A DNA stretch of 64,000 nt from Kineosporia mesophila (GCF_021129235.1 NZ_JAJOMA010000020.1:1-64000); one strand, 5' to 3'. Counted from the first letter of the stretch, positions 37,809 through 47,358 are shown. Notes: a model not told the origin generated them from the letters alone. Translations and numbers: made by a program.

Positions 37809-38444
37809 ATGAGCCGAATGACCTCAGGTGGCTACCGTCCCCGGCGCCCGGCCTTCTTCGGCCCGGCGGTGATGGACACGTTCCAGGGTGGTCCTGACCC
37901 GGCCCAGCGGATCGAGGCAGCTCACCGCACGGCCGCGGCTCTGGTCGAGCACGCCCGTAGCGGTAAGGACCCGGACGTGACGGCCCGCATCGTCGCGCTG
38001 GCCGACATCTACGGTCTCGACGAGATCGCCGAGCTGTGGGCTGCCCGCCCGGCCGAGAGCCTTCCCGGTGCGCTCTGGCGGATCTACGCGCTCCAGGCCG
38101 GCATCCGCCGCGACCCGGTGGGCCTGGCCCGGGCCTTCGACGCGGGACGTCACCGGGCGCCGGTGCACGAGGCGGTGGCCGGTGTGGCCGATCCGCCGGG
38201 GCCGGCCGAGGTGCAGGACATGTCCGACGCGATCCTCGGCGGTGCCTTCACCGGTGACCTGGCCGACGCGCTGGAGCGGGCCGCCGCCTTCTGCCACGTG
38301 GTGGCCACCGGCTGGGCCGTGCAGGCCGACCTGCACCAGCACCCGGACGACCACAGCCTGACCCGCTCGGCCGGCGACCTGGCCCGCACCGGCACCGAAT
38401 TGGAGCTGGCGGCGAAGATGTGGCGCAACGGAGAACTGAGCTGA
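37809..38444 (+). CDS. Conserved actinobacterial protein of unknown function
   Basis: A 211-residue soluble, helical protein. I do not recognise its family. Recognisable stretches: IEAAHRTAAALVEHARS, IVALADIYGLDEIAELWAAR, LPGALWRIYALQAGIRR and FCHVVATGWAVQADLHQHP. The start context gives ATG 37809; ATG at 37818 is next. No membrane helix or signal. Located between the H1-like gene and the phosphate genes; the following 600 bp are non-coding. Confidence 0.6.
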   Translation: MSRMTSGGYRPRRPAFFGPAVMDTFQGGPDPAQRIEAAHRTAAALVEHARSGKDPDVTARIVALADIYGLDEIAELWAARPAESLPGALWRIYALQAGIRRDPVGLARAFDAGRHRAPVHEAVAGVADPPGPAEVQDMSDAILGGAFTGDLADALERAAAFCHVVATGWAVQADLHQHPDDHSLTRSAGDLARTGTELELAAKMWRNGELS

Positions 38445-38499
38445 CCAAGCGGGGCGAAACCGGCCCGCCGGGGGAACACCGGGCGCCCCGTCATGAGTT

Positions 38500-38669
38500 A
38501 ATAGATCTCGTGACGCCCTTCGGGGTCTCACCGGGCGTCGGACTGCGGTAGCCCCGGGTCCCATTTGAAGCCGCCTAGAGCGGCCGTTGCACCGTGAGGT
38601 GCTCCCGGTCCGGCGTCCCGAGACGTTGACGTGATCGGCGCCGGTCCCCCCAGGGGACCGGCGCCGATC
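38500..38669 (+). ncRNA. Candidate structured RNA ending in a perfect terminator
   Basis: About 170 nt without a credible gene. It contains stem GACGCCC/GGGCGTC (38512-38518 with 38533-38539), a tetraloop stem GCACC-GTGA-GGTGC (38589-38602), and a final 17-bp perfect hairpin 38633-38649/38653-38669 with loop CCA followed by TCGTT. The hairpin could equally just terminate read-through from the gene ending at 38444. No known RNA family was recognised. Confidence 0.3.
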
Positions 38670-39069
38670 GTCGTTCGCGGTGTGACCCGCAGGTTGGAGG
38701 ATCTTCAAGATCATTACGATCCGGTCACGCGTGACATCTGCCCGTGACCCCTACTCTCCGCAGCCGAAATAATCGGCAGGCGGGGTTCAAACGGGCATCA
38801 GCCGGTCGAGAGCCACCGAATGAGTGACGCAGCGTGCTCAGAATCTGCCCCTTCCGAGTGTCGTTCACTTGGAAGTCGCCGTGTGGTCCAGACCTCTTTG
38901 CCTGATGTCGAGGGTTCGTTTGGTGCCCGTTAACCATCGACCGCCGATCGCTTCACCTCGGCTCCCTACCGTCTGTGGCGGGCAACCAACCGTGCCCCGG
39001 CGCCGCGCCGATCGCAGCGCCTGCAGAACTGGCTGGGCTTCGTTCCCGGCTCCATGAAAGGGAATCCCT
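38670..39069 (+). promoter_or_regulatory. Control region of pstS
   Basis: 400 bp upstream of pstS, somewhat AT-richer near 38710-38790 and 38850-38940. GTTCACT (38863), GTTCGTT (38914) and GTTAACC (38929) loosely resemble the GTTCACC units of PhoP boxes but not at the 11-bp spacing, so a PHO box is not claimed. GAAAGGGA at 39057 is the ribosome site for the TTG start at 39070. Confidence 0.35.
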
Positions 39070-40179
39070 TTGAAGCTCTCCAAGCACGTCGCGCTGACCA
39101 GTGTGGCGCTGGCAGGCGCCCTCGCGCTGACCGCCTGTGGCTCGGATGACAACAGCACCGGCAGCAGCGGCTCCGACGAGACCGGCACCTCGGTCAGTGG
39201 CACGCTGAACGGTGAGGGCTCCTCGGCCCAGAAGAACGCCATCGAAGAGGTCATCTCGACCTTCGGTGACAACAACCCGGACGCCACGGTCAACTACAAC
39301 CCGACCGGCTCGGGCGACGGTGTCAAGAACTTCATCGCCAAGCAGGTCGACTTCGCCGGCTCCGACTCGGCCCTGAAGACCGAGGCCGTGGACGGCGTGG
39401 TCGAGGCCGACGCCGCCGCCGAGCGCTGTGGCGGCAACCCGGCGTGGAACCTTCCGCTGGTGGCCGGCCCCATCGCCATCGCCTACAACCTCCCCGGCGT
39501 CGAGGGCCTGACCCTCACCCCCGAGGTTGCCTCCGAGATCTTCCTCGGTGAGATCAAGACCTGGAACGACCCGAAGATCGCCGCGATCAACGAGGGCGTC
39601 ACGCTCCCCTCGACCAAGATCTCCGTGTTCTTCCGCTCGGACGAGTCCGGCACCACCGAGAACTTCCAGAAGTACCTGTCCGGTTCCGCCCCGAAGGCCT
39701 GGACCGCCGAGCCGTCGAAGGTGTGGCCGGGCAAGGTCGGCGAGGGTCGCGCCAAGTCCGACGGTGTGGCCCAGGGCGTGAAGAGCGTCGAGGGTGGCAT
39801 CACCTACGCCGAGTGGAGCTACGCGACCTCCAACGACCTGGGTGTCGCCAAGATCGACAACGGTGCGGGCGCCGTCGAGCTGACCGGTGAGAGCGCCGGT
39901 GCGGCCCTGACCGCCGCCGAGGTCGCCGGTGAGGGCAACGACCTCAAGCTGAAGCTCGACTACGCCACCCAGACCGCGGGTACCTACCCGATCGTCCTGG
40001 TGACGTACGAGATCGTCTGCTCGAAGGGTCTGGACGCCGACAAGACGACGCTGCTGAAGTCCTTCCTCAAGCACTTCGCCAGCGCCGACACCCAGTCGGG
40101 TCTCCAGGAGGCCGGTTACGCGCCGCTTCCCGCCGAGATCCAGACCAAGGTGAACACCGCGATCGACGCGATCTCCTGA
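39070..40179 (+). CDS. pstS: Phosphate ABC transporter, substrate-binding lipoprotein PstS
   Basis: A 369-residue protein. Lipoprotein signal MKLSKHVALTSVALAGALAL then LTAC (lipobox Cys near 24). The mature part has the PstS blocks GEGSSAQKNAIEEV, VNYNPTGSGDGVKNF, DFAGSDSAL and VFFRSDESGTTENFQKYL, the last ligating phosphate. It binds periplasmic phosphate and hands it to PstC/PstA. Start is TTG. A hairpin (40214-40266) in the 185-bp gap to pstC may reduce downstream expression, as usual since PstS is needed in excess. Confidence 0.93.
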   Translation: MKLSKHVALTSVALAGALALTACGSDDNSTGSSGSDETGTSVSGTLNGEGSSAQKNAIEEVISTFGDNNPDATVNYNPTGSGDGVKNFIAKQVDFAGSDSALKTEAVDGVVEADAAAERCGGNPAWNLPLVAGPIAIAYNLPGVEGLTLTPEVASEIFLGEIKTWNDPKIAAINEGVTLPSTKISVFFRSDESGTTENFQKYLSGSAPKAWTAEPSKVWPGKVGEGRAKSDGVAQGVKSVEGGITYAEWSYATSNDLGVAKIDNGAGAVELTGESAGAALTAAEVAGEGNDLKLKLDYATQTAGTYPIVLVTYEIVCSKGLDADKTTLLKSFLKHFASADTQSGLQEAGYAPLPAEIQTKVNTAIDAIS

Positions 40180-40213
40180 CCCTCTAGGGTCTGCAGCACC
40201 AGTAATGACCGAC

Positions 40214-40266
40214 GCCCCGTGGCCCCCGGTCCCGTCCCGTCAGGGACGGCATCGGGGACGCGGGGC
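40214..40266 (+). terminator. Attenuator-like hairpin between pstS and pstC
   Basis: Inner stem CCGTCCC/GGGACGG (40232-40238 with 40243-40249, loop GTCA) nested in GCCCCG/CGGGGC (40214-40219 with 40261-40266). No U-run follows, consistent with partial termination or message stabilisation. Confidence 0.5.
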
Positions 40267-40364
40267 TGCAGTTCGTTCACCCGGGTGGGCATCCGGAGCC
40301 GATGGGTTCGGCCCGGTCTCCGTCCGCTCAGTCCCGAAAGCCCTCTAGCCCCGAGGATCCACGG

Positions 40365-41339
40365 ATGTCCACCATCACCGGCCATTCCGAGCTCGACGCC
40401 GAGCCATCCGGCGACTCAGCTTCCACCGGTAGGCGCGGCGACCGCATCTTCAGCGGGCTGGCCACCGGCTCCGGCATCTTCATCATCGTCCTGGTTGTCG
40501 CCGTCGCGGTGTTCCTGCTCAGCCAGGCCATCCCGGCGCTGCTCGACAACAAGGCCAACTTCCTCCTCGACCGGGTCTGGGAGGTGAACGACAGCGAACT
40601 GCGGTTCGGCATCCCCGACCTGCTGTACGTCACCGTCGTCTCGTCCCTGGTCGCGATGATCATCGCGGTGCCGATCGCGATCCTGGTGGCGCTGTTCCTC
40701 ACCCAGTACGCGCCGGCCCGGCTGGCCGCGCCCTTCGGATACCTGGTCGACCTGCTGGCCGCCGTGCCCTCGATCGTCTACGGCCTCTGGGGTTTCTTCG
40801 TCTTCCGGGAGTACGTGGAGCCGGTACAGAACTGGCTGGCCGATTACTTCGGCTGGACGAAACTGCTCGAGGAGCCGGTCTCCCTCGGCACGGTGTTCCT
40901 GGCCTCGATCGTGCTGGCCATCATGATCCTGCCGATCGTGACCGCCATCTCCCGCGAGGTCTTCGCCCAGACGCCCTCGACCCACAAGGAAGCCGCGCTG
41001 GCCCTGGGCGCCACCCGCTGGGAGATGATCCGCACCGCCGTCATCCCGTTCGGGACGCCGGGTGTCATCTCCGCGGCGATGCTCGGCCTGGGCCGCGCGC
41101 TCGGTGAGACCATTGCCGTCACGATCATCGTCAGCACCAACCCCGGGGCGTTCCGCTTCTCCCTGTTCTCCGGCGGCGAGACCTTCGCCTCGAAGATCGC
41201 GAACAACGCGGGTGAGCTGGGCTCCTCGACCAAGGCCGGGGCCTACATCGCCGCCGGACTGGTGCTGTTCATCCTCACCTTCCTGGTCAACGCAGCGGCC
41301 CGGATCATCATCGAGCGCAGGAAGGCCTTCTCCGAGTGA
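40365..41339 (+). CDS. pstC: Phosphate ABC transporter permease PstC
   Basis: A 324-residue inner-membrane protein with six helices (first at about 30-53, GSGIFIIVLVVAVAVFLLSQ). Family motifs: AVPSIVYGLWGFFVF, and EAALALGATRWEMIRTAVIPFGTPG (EAA loop that contacts the ATPase). ATG at 40365 is chosen over an upstream in-frame ATG at 40302, because it begins at the normal distance from helix 1 with GAGG upstream. Overlaps pstA by 4 bp. Confidence 0.93.
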   Translation: MSTITGHSELDAEPSGDSASTGRRGDRIFSGLATGSGIFIIVLVVAVAVFLLSQAIPALLDNKANFLLDRVWEVNDSELRFGIPDLLYVTVVSSLVAMIIAVPIAILVALFLTQYAPARLAAPFGYLVDLLAAVPSIVYGLWGFFVFREYVEPVQNWLADYFGWTKLLEEPVSLGTVFLASIVLAIMILPIVTAISREVFAQTPSTHKEAALALGATRWEMIRTAVIPFGTPGVISAAMLGLGRALGETIAVTIIVSTNPGAFRFSLFSGGETFASKIANNAGELGSSTKAGAYIAAGLVLFILTFLVNAAARIIIERRKAFSE

Positions 41340-42244
41340 GCGCGCTGACGCAAGACACCCTGTCCCCCGCTCCGGCTTCCCCGATCGACAAGCCGAGCGC
41401 CGGCCGCGCGATCAAGGACAAGCTGGCCACGGTCGCGGTCTGGACCGCCTTCGGCATCGCGATCATCCCGCTGGTCTGGATCCTCTACACGGTCGTCGAC
41501 CGGGGCGCGAACCTGCTGTTCGATCCCCACTGGTGGACGAACTCCCAGCGCGGCATCGTTGCCCGGGTCGCGGGTGGTGGCGCCTACCACGCCATCATCG
41601 GCACCCTGCTGCAGGCGGCCGTCACCGCGATCATCGCGGTGCCGATCGCTGTGTTCACCGCGATCTACCTGGTCGAGTACGGCCGGGGGAAGCTGGCCCG
41701 CACGGTCAGCTTCATGGTCGACATCCTCACCGGTATCCCCTCGATCGTGGCCGCGCTGTTCATCTACGCGGTCTGGGTGACCACCTTCGGCCTGGAGCGG
41801 GTCGGCTTCGCCGTCTGCCTGGCCCTGGTGCTGCTGATGATCCCGGTCGTGGTGCGCTCCACCGAGGAGATGCTCAAGCTCGTCCCGAACGAGCTGCGCG
41901 AGGCCTCCTACGCGCTCGGCGTGCCGAAGTGGAAGACGATCTTCAAGATCGTGCTGCCGACCTCGTTCAGCGGCATCGTCACCGGTGTGCTGCTGGGTCT
42001 GGCCCGCATCATGGGTGAGACCGCGCCGCTGCTGATCCTCGGCCCGTACTCGAAGTCGATCAACACCGACCTCTTCGGCGGGTTCATGGCCGCGCTGCCG
42101 ACGATGATCAACCAGGACCGCGTCGAGTCGTACGACCCCGCCCTGAACCGGGTCTGGGCCGCCGCGCTCACGCTGATCGTGCTGGTCATGGTGCTCAACA
42201 TCGCCGGTCGCGTCATCGCCCGCCGCAGCAAGGTCAGCCGCTAG
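41336..42244 (+). CDS. pstA: Phosphate ABC transporter permease PstA
   Basis: A 302-residue permease, with six helices, [15 protein letters not shown], and [20 protein letters not shown] as its EAA loop. GTG start overlaps the pstC stop (GTGA). 70 bp precede pstB. Membrane partner of PstC. Confidence 0.93.
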   Translation: MSALTQDTLSPAPASPIDKPSAGRAIKDKLATVAVWTAFGIAIIPLVWILYTVVDRGANLLFDPHWWTNSQRGIVARVAGGGAYHAIIGTLLQAAVTAIIAVPIAVFTAIYLVEYGRGKLARTVSFMVDILTGIPSIVAALFIYAVWVTTFGLERVGFAVCLALVLLMIPVVVRSTEEMLKLVPNELREASYALGVPKWKTIFKIVLPTSFSGIVTGVLLGLARIMGETAPLLILGPYSKSINTDLFGGFMAALPTMINQDRVESYDPALNRVWAAALTLIVLVMVLNIAGRVIARRSKVSR

Positions 42245-42314
42245 GGCCATCGCCCGTATCCACCATCCGTACCCGGGCTCTCCCCGAAGCCCGGACAGCA
42301 AGGGAGTGCATCTG

Positions 42315-43091
42315 ATGGCCCAGCGCATCGATGTCAAAGACCTGAACGTCTACTACAGCTCGTTCAAGGCCGTCGAGGGCGTCTCGATGGCCGTCGACCC
42401 CCGCACGGTCACGGCCTTCATCGGCCCCTCCGGCTGCGGCAAGTCCACGTTCCTGCGCACGCTCAACCGTATGCACGAGGTGATCCCCGGCGGCCGGGTC
42501 GAGGGCAGCGTCCAGCTCAACGGCCGCGACCTGTACGCCAAGGAGGTCGACCCGGTGGCCGTGCGCCGCACGGTCGGCATGGTGTTCCAGCGCCCGAACC
42601 CGTTCCCGACCATGTCGATCTTCGACAACGTCGCCGCGGGTCTGCGCCTGAACGGTGAGAAGCGCAAGAAGGTGCTGGCGGAGCGGGTCGAGAAGTCACT
42701 GCGCGGCGCCAACTTGTGGAACGAGGTCAAGGACCGTCTGGCCAAGCCCGGAGCCGGTCTCTCGGGCGGTCAGCAGCAGCGCCTGTGCATCGCCCGCGCG
42801 ATCGCCGTCCAGCCGCAGGTGCTGCTCATGGACGAGCCCTGCTCGGCGCTCGACCCGATCTCGACCATGGCCGTCGAGGACCTGATCAACGAGCTGAAGA
42901 CCGAGTACACGATCGTGATCGTCACCCACAACATGCAGCAGGCCGCCCGCGTCAGCGACCGCACGGCCTTCTTCAACCTGGCCGCCACCGGCAAGCCCGG
43001 CCGCCTGGTCGAGATCAACGACACCGACAAGATCTTCAGCAACCCCACCGAGAAGGCCACCGAGGACTACATCTCGGGCCGCTTCGGGTGA
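42315..43091 (+). CDS. pstB: Phosphate ABC transporter ATPase PstB
   Basis: A 258-residue ATPase. Walker [14 protein letters not shown]-loop [17 protein letters not shown], signature [16 protein letters not shown], Walker [17 protein letters not shown] and H-loop [16 protein letters not shown] at 42315 is preferred to GTG 42306: AAGGGA lies 8-10 nt upstream of it. No phoU follows; a strong terminator ends the operon. Confidence 0.95.
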   Translation: MAQRIDVKDLNVYYSSFKAVEGVSMAVDPRTVTAFIGPSGCGKSTFLRTLNRMHEVIPGGRVEGSVQLNGRDLYAKEVDPVAVRRTVGMVFQRPNPFPTMSIFDNVAAGLRLNGEKRKKVLAERVEKSLRGANLWNEVKDRLAKPGAGLSGGQQQRLCIARAIAVQPQVLLMDEPCSALDPISTMAVEDLINELKTEYTIVIVTHNMQQAARVSDRTAFFNLAATGKPGRLVEINDTDKIFSNPTEKATEDYISGRFG

Positions 43092-43120
43092 TCGTCTGAC
43101 CTTTCTGTCGCTGTAACGAA

Positions 43121-43162
43121 AGGACGGCGCCGGGCCGTGAGGCCGGCGCCGTCCTCTGTTTT
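43121..43162 (+). terminator. Terminator of pstSCAB
   Basis: AGGACGGCGCCGG (43121-43133) pairs perfectly with 43143-43155, a 13-bp stem with a 9-nt loop, followed by CTGTTTTG. A classic factor-independent terminator 30 bp after pstB. Confidence 0.88.
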
Positions 43163-43681
43163 GTCGATGTACCGGGAAGGTGGGGGAGTGCTATAGGCTG
43201 GGCGCTGCATCCCGAAGCGCATTCATTGTGACAAGTGTCGGGTTCGCATCGCCGGGCCTCGGGAAATGCCCCGGCCGACCTGTTGTGCGCCGATCAACAA
43301 TCGTGAACAAGTCGTAACACCCCGTTGTTCGCCGGCTTGTCACTCGTCGTGTTTGACCGACCGCAATAAGCCATTGAAATACATTCAAACGAAGCCTAAA
43401 TGTCCGCTTTATTAGCGAAAACTACTGAACGTAAAGAGTTCCTGACGAAGAGTTGCACCAATTAGGGCCCTTGCGAACGGGCTTGGGCGGCCCTTACCTT
43501 GCTACAACAAATAGTGCAATCGCGGTACGCTGCATCCCTTTCGGTGGTAATTATCCTCTGCAGCTAGAACCCTGCTCTAGTCGTGTGCTTTCGCCGCGGT
43601 GGGGCGGATTCGTTTGCTCCAGGTAACTGTTACAGCCGTTCCGGAAGGATGGATCAGCGAAGATGGTGAGGGAAGACCCCG
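43163..43681 (+). promoter_or_regulatory. AT-richer leader of the conservon operon
   Basis: 519 bp without a supported gene. Between 43370 and 43530 it is clearly less GC-rich than the rest of the window. TTGAA-ATACA-TTCAA at 43373-43387 is a small inverted repeat. The first cvn-linked gene begins at GTG 43682. Probably the promoter and leader of the 43.7-49.5 kb operon. Confidence 0.4.
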
Positions 43682-44254
43682 GTGGCCAGTGATTTGATCG
43701 GCCGGCGCCAGATGATGCAGCAGCGTCTCGACCGGGTCAGAGATCTCGAACTCGCCATCCGCGAGCAGGTTGAACTCATCGCCTCGCGGGCGGGGATGAC
43801 GGTCGAGCAGTTCGACTTCGACGGCTCGTTCCGTGCGTCCCTCGCCTCCCTGGCCGGCCTCGCGGCCCGCCGTACCACTTTCGACATCGTCCTCACTCTT
43901 CCCGGTGCTCCGCTCGGGGTGCGCATCCAGCAGCTGCACGGCGAGGTCAAGGTCGAGGTCGTCGAGCTGGACGTGCCCTACACCGGTACGCAACTGCCCG
44001 CCCAGCTCCCGGAACCGGCGGCCCCGCCGGTCTCGCAGCCCGTCCCGCAGCCGATGGTGTCCCAGCCGCTGGCCGAGGGCCGTCAGGTGATCCGCGGTTC
44101 GCTCGTGCCGCAGGCGATGGGCCCGGTCACCGAGCCCATCGACCTGGTCCCCAGCAAGATCACCGATGCGATGCCGGGCGCGAGCTCGGAAGACCTGGTG
44201 GTCTCCGACCTGGCCGCACTGCTCTGGGAGGGGATGGGCGAGCCCACCCCCTGA
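43682..44254 (+). CDS. Unknown protein preceding the conservon
   Basis: A 190-residue soluble protein. The first 60 residues (MASDLIGRRQMMQQRLDRVR, then VRDLELAIREQVELIASRAG) look helical, possibly coiled-coil; a beta-like stretch TFDIVLTLPGAPLGVRIQQL follows; then a Pro/Gln-rich linker with repeated VSQP units (residues 105-130), and an acidic end. I found no family. It precedes cvnA by 210 bp on the same strand, so a link with the conservon is plausible. GTG is used as start. Confidence 0.55.
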   Translation: MASDLIGRRQMMQQRLDRVRDLELAIREQVELIASRAGMTVEQFDFDGSFRASLASLAGLAARRTTFDIVLTLPGAPLGVRIQQLHGEVKVEVVELDVPYTGTQLPAQLPEPAAPPVSQPVPQPMVSQPLAEGRQVIRGSLVPQAMGPVTEPIDLVPSKITDAMPGASSEDLVVSDLAALLWEGMGEPTP

Positions 44255-44304
44255 CCAGTGACCGACCCGTGACGGACCGACCGGCCGTCGCTGAAGCCGA
44301 CTCC

Positions 44305-44352
44305 CTGCCGCACCCCCTGACGCACCTTCTGACGCACCCCCTGACGCACTGC
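44305..44352. repeat. 12-bp tandem repeat
   Basis: Four consecutive 12-bp units of consensus CTGACGCACCCC (44305, 44317, 44329, 44341), each 2-3 bases off at most. Intergenic between the unknown gene and cvnA. Confidence 0.7.
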
Positions 44353-44464
44353 CCGCCGCACTGCTCCCAGCCGAAACACCCCGTCCCCCGCCCGGACTGA
44401 CAGCCGGCACCTCCGCAGCAACGCCCTACTGCGCGCACGCCAAGCGCCACAGGAGTCCACATCG

Positions 44465-46915
44465 ATGAAGATCGCACAGAAGCTCGGCCTGCTGGTCGGT
44501 GCTCTCCTGGCGGCGGTACTGGTCACGATTCTCGTACTCTCGGCCCAGCTCTCGTCGACCTCCCGGGAGTACAAGGACCTGATCAGTGGCAACATCCAGC
44601 AGCGTGAGACTTCCCGCACGATGCTGGTGGCCTTCGGGCGGCAGGTGACCGCCTTCCAGCAGATCCTGCTGCAGGCCCGGAACGCCGACGACTACAAGCG
44701 TCTCAAGGGTGTGTACGACCAGCAGGTCGACACGGTCAACGGGCTCAACGAGGAGCTGCTGAAGAACGTCGGGCCGGAAGACCCGCGGCTGAAGACGTCG
44801 CTGAACGAGTTCCAGTCGTCGCACAAGGCCGTCGGTATCCAGTACACCGCCGCGCTGAACGCCTTCGTCGCCTCTCGCTACCAGGCCGTCGACGAGGTCA
44901 GCAGCTCGGCGGAGGGCCTCGAGCAGTTCCCGAACGACCTGGTCAACGTCATCGCCGACTACCGCACCCGGTCCGCCCAGGAACTGATCCAGCAGCAGAA
45001 CGACTCCACCTCGAGCCGTCTGCGCCTCATCTACCTCGGTGGCGTGCTGCTGCTCCTGCTCGCGACCGGCTTCGCCGTCATCGTCGTGCGGGGCATCGTG
45101 CGCCCGGTGCGCTCGCTGACCAACGCCGCCCTCGCAGTCGCCAACGACCGCCTGCCCAAGGTCGTGGCGGAGATCAACGACCTGCCGGCCGAGGCCCCCG
45201 CGCCGAGCCTCCCGCGGTTCCAGGTCAACACCCGCGACGAGCTCTCCGAACTGGCCGGTGCACTGAGCACCCTGCAGGACAGCGCCGTCGGCCTGGCCCT
45301 GGAGCAGAGGCGTAACGAGCAGGCCAACGCGGAGACCCTGGTCAACCTGGGGCGCCGTAACCAGAGCCTGATGACCCGTATGCTCGGCTACGTCACCGAG
45401 CTGGAGCGGGACGAGAGCAACCCCTCGTCCCTGGACCGCCTGTTCCGTCTGGACCACCTCACCACCCGTATCCGGCGGAACGCCGAATCGCTCCTGGTCC
45501 TCGCCGGTGCCAAGCAGACCCGTACCTGGTCCCACCCGATCGCGATGCAGGACGTCGTGCGCGCCTCGCTCTCCGAGATCGAGGAGTACAACCGGGTCAC
45601 GGTGCACCACATGGACCACGCCAAGGTGGCCGGTTCGGTCGCGGCCGACCTCACGCACATGCTCGCGGAGCTGCTGGAGAACGGCACCCGGTTCTCCCCG
45701 CGGGAGCGTCAGGTGCAGGTCGTCGGACGGCTCATCCCCAGCGGTTACCAGTTCGACGTCATCGACTCCGGCCTCGGCATGACCGAGGAAGAGCTGGACG
45801 CGGCGAACGACCGCATCGCCCACGCCGGCCAGCGCCGGCCGGACGCGAAGGTCCTGGGCCTGCACGTGGTCGGCCGGATCGCCGCCCGTCGTGACATGGT
45901 CGTGCAACTGCTGCCGTCCGACCAGGTCGGCCTCACCGCGCAGGTTCTCGTGCCCGGTTCGGTCATCAGCGACGCGAAGCTGCCGACGAACTTCCACGAG
46001 GTCACCGACGTCCCGATGCTGAGCCCCGCGCCCAGCAAGAAGGCCGACGCGTCCGAACCCCCGGCCCCCGCCCTGGCGCCCACGCCCCGGCGTACGCCCA
46101 CCGCGGCCCCGGCCGGGCGCCAGTCCCCGAAGCCGGCCGGCGGGGGCGTGGTCCAGCCCTTTCCGGGAGGCTCGTCCGCGCCCATCGGCGCCCCGGCCCA
46201 AGGACACATGCCGCAGCGCCCACAGCTGACCTCGGGCTCCTCACCGAACCTTCCGGCCCCGGCCGGGCTGCCCTCCGGCCTCTCGTCGGCGTCGCAGAAC
46301 CCGCAGAACCCGTCCCGGCGGGTCCGCGGGGCCCAGCTGGGCGATCTCGGCTCGAACCTGCGCGATCAGGCCCCGCGCGCAGTTGATCCTGAACTCGCGA
46401 GGTCGCAGATGTCTTCGCTGCAGTCCGGAGTCGCCGCGGCCCGCCGCGGCCACGACCAGGCCGCTCCCCAGAACGACCGGCCCCCGGCCACCGCTCAGAC
46501 CCCGGTCAGCTCGCAGAACCCGATCCCGGTCCGCCGGGTGAGGGGCGCGCAGCTCGGGGAACTCGGCGCCGGGGCTCCGGGAGAGTCCCAGAACAGCACC
46601 GTCGATCCGAATCGCGTGAGGTCGCAGATGTCTTCGCTTCAGTCAGGGGTGGCGGCCGCACGCCGGGAGGCCGGCCCCACCGGTGAGCAGGCCCCCCAGA
46701 ACCCGCCGCCGCCCACCGCCCCGGTCCGCCGGGTCCGCGGCGCGCAGCTCTCCGACCTCGACACCGGCTCCGGCGGCGCCTTCCGCGGTCTGCCCCGCGA
46801 CGCCGCGGGTATCGGCCGTCAGCTGTCGGGCCTGCAGGCCGGAACCACCCGGGCCACCCGTGAGACGGGCCGGCCCAACGCAGGAGATGAAGAGACCATG
46901 GGGAGCAACGAATGA
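44465..46915 (+). CDS. cvnA: Conservon sensor kinase-like protein CvnA
   Basis: A 816-residue membrane protein. Helix 1 at about 8-28 (KLGLLVGALLAAVLVTILVL), an extracytoplasmic helical domain of the nitrate-sensor type, helix 2 near 186-206 (LIYLGGVLLLLLATGFAVIV), HAMP, and the atypical kinase core FRLDHLTTRIRRNAESLLVL then MLAELLENGTRFSP (N-box) and IDSGLGM (G-box). The His in RLDHLTTR occupies the usual phosphorylation place, but activity is doubtful in this family. Tail from about 500 is Pro-rich and ends in three repeats (see findings). ATG of cvnB overlaps its stop. Together with cvnBCD forms a membrane G-protein signalling complex. Confidence 0.9.
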   Translation: MKIAQKLGLLVGALLAAVLVTILVLSAQLSSTSREYKDLISGNIQQRETSRTMLVAFGRQVTAFQQILLQARNADDYKRLKGVYDQQVDTVNGLNEELLKNVGPEDPRLKTSLNEFQSSHKAVGIQYTAALNAFVASRYQAVDEVSSSAEGLEQFPNDLVNVIADYRTRSAQELIQQQNDSTSSRLRLIYLGGVLLLLLATGFAVIVVRGIVRPVRSLTNAALAVANDRLPKVVAEINDLPAEAPAPSLPRFQVNTRDELSELAGALSTLQDSAVGLALEQRRNEQANAETLVNLGRRNQSLMTRMLGYVTELERDESNPSSLDRLFRLDHLTTRIRRNAESLLVLAGAKQTRTWSHPIAMQDVVRASLSEIEEYNRVTVHHMDHAKVAGSVAADLTHMLAELLENGTRFSPRERQVQVVGRLIPSGYQFDVIDSGLGMTEEELDAANDRIAHAGQRRPDAKVLGLHVVGRIAARRDMVVQLLPSDQVGLTAQVLVPGSVISDAKLPTNFHEVTDVPMLSPAPSKKADASEPPAPALAPTPRRTPTAAPAGRQSPKPAGGGVVQPFPGGSSAPIGAPAQGHMPQRPQLTSGSSPNLPAPAGLPSGLSSASQNPQNPSRRVRGAQLGDLGSNLRDQAPRAVDPELARSQMSSLQSGVAAARRGHDQAAPQNDRPPATAQTPVSSQNPIPVRRVRGAQLGELGAGAPGESQNSTVDPNRVRSQMSSLQSGVAAARREAGPTGEQAPQNPPPPTAPVRRVRGAQLSDLDTGSGGAFRGLPRDAAGIGRQLSGLQAGTTRATRETGRPNAGDEETMGSNE

Positions 46916-47358
46916 GCCCGAACGGATACGGCGCGACGGCAGTCCTGAGCCCCGCGGCCCAGAACGTCAGCTGGATGCTCGACAACTTCGTCCGCGAGAC
47001 CGCCGGCGTCGAGCAGATCATCGGGGTCTCCTCCGACGGCCTGCTGATGGCCATGTCGGTGCGGATGGACCGCGGTGACGCGGACAAGCTCGGGGCCACG
47101 GTCTCCGGTCTGACCACCCTGGCCCAGAGCGCCAGTCACCTGCTGAACAAGGGCGGCCTGACCCAGGTCATCATCGAGTTCTCCGGTGGTTACCTGCTCT
47201 GCTCGATGATCAACGGCCGCGCCTGCCTGGGTGTCGTCACCTCCCAGCAGTGTGACCTCGGCCTGGTCGGTTACGAGACCGCCATGCTGGTCGAGCGGGT
47301 CGGCGCCCTGCTGACGCCCGAACTGATCTCCGAGCTCAAGGCGAACCTGGCGCGGTGA
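46912..47358 (+). CDS. cvnB: Roadblock/LC7 protein CvnB
   Basis: A 148-residue Roadblock-fold protein with NVSWMLDNFVRETAGVEQII, GVSSDGLLMAMSVRMDR, and IIEFSGGYLLCSMINGRACL. In conservons this subunit regulates the CvnD GTPase, like MglB on MglA. ATG overlaps cvnA by 4 bp and the stop overlaps cvnC. Confidence 0.9.
   Translation: MSPNGYGATAVLSPAAQNVSWMLDNFVRETAGVEQIIGVSSDGLLMAMSVRMDRGDADKLGATVSGLTTLAQSASHLLNKGGLTQVIIEFSGGYLLCSMINGRACLGVVTSQQCDLGLVGYETAMLVERVGALLTPELISELKANLAR

Noticed and set aside
38863-38935. PHO box before pstS
   Set aside because: GTTCACT, GTTCGTT and GTTAACC are present but not at the 11-bp spacing of PhoP direct repeats.
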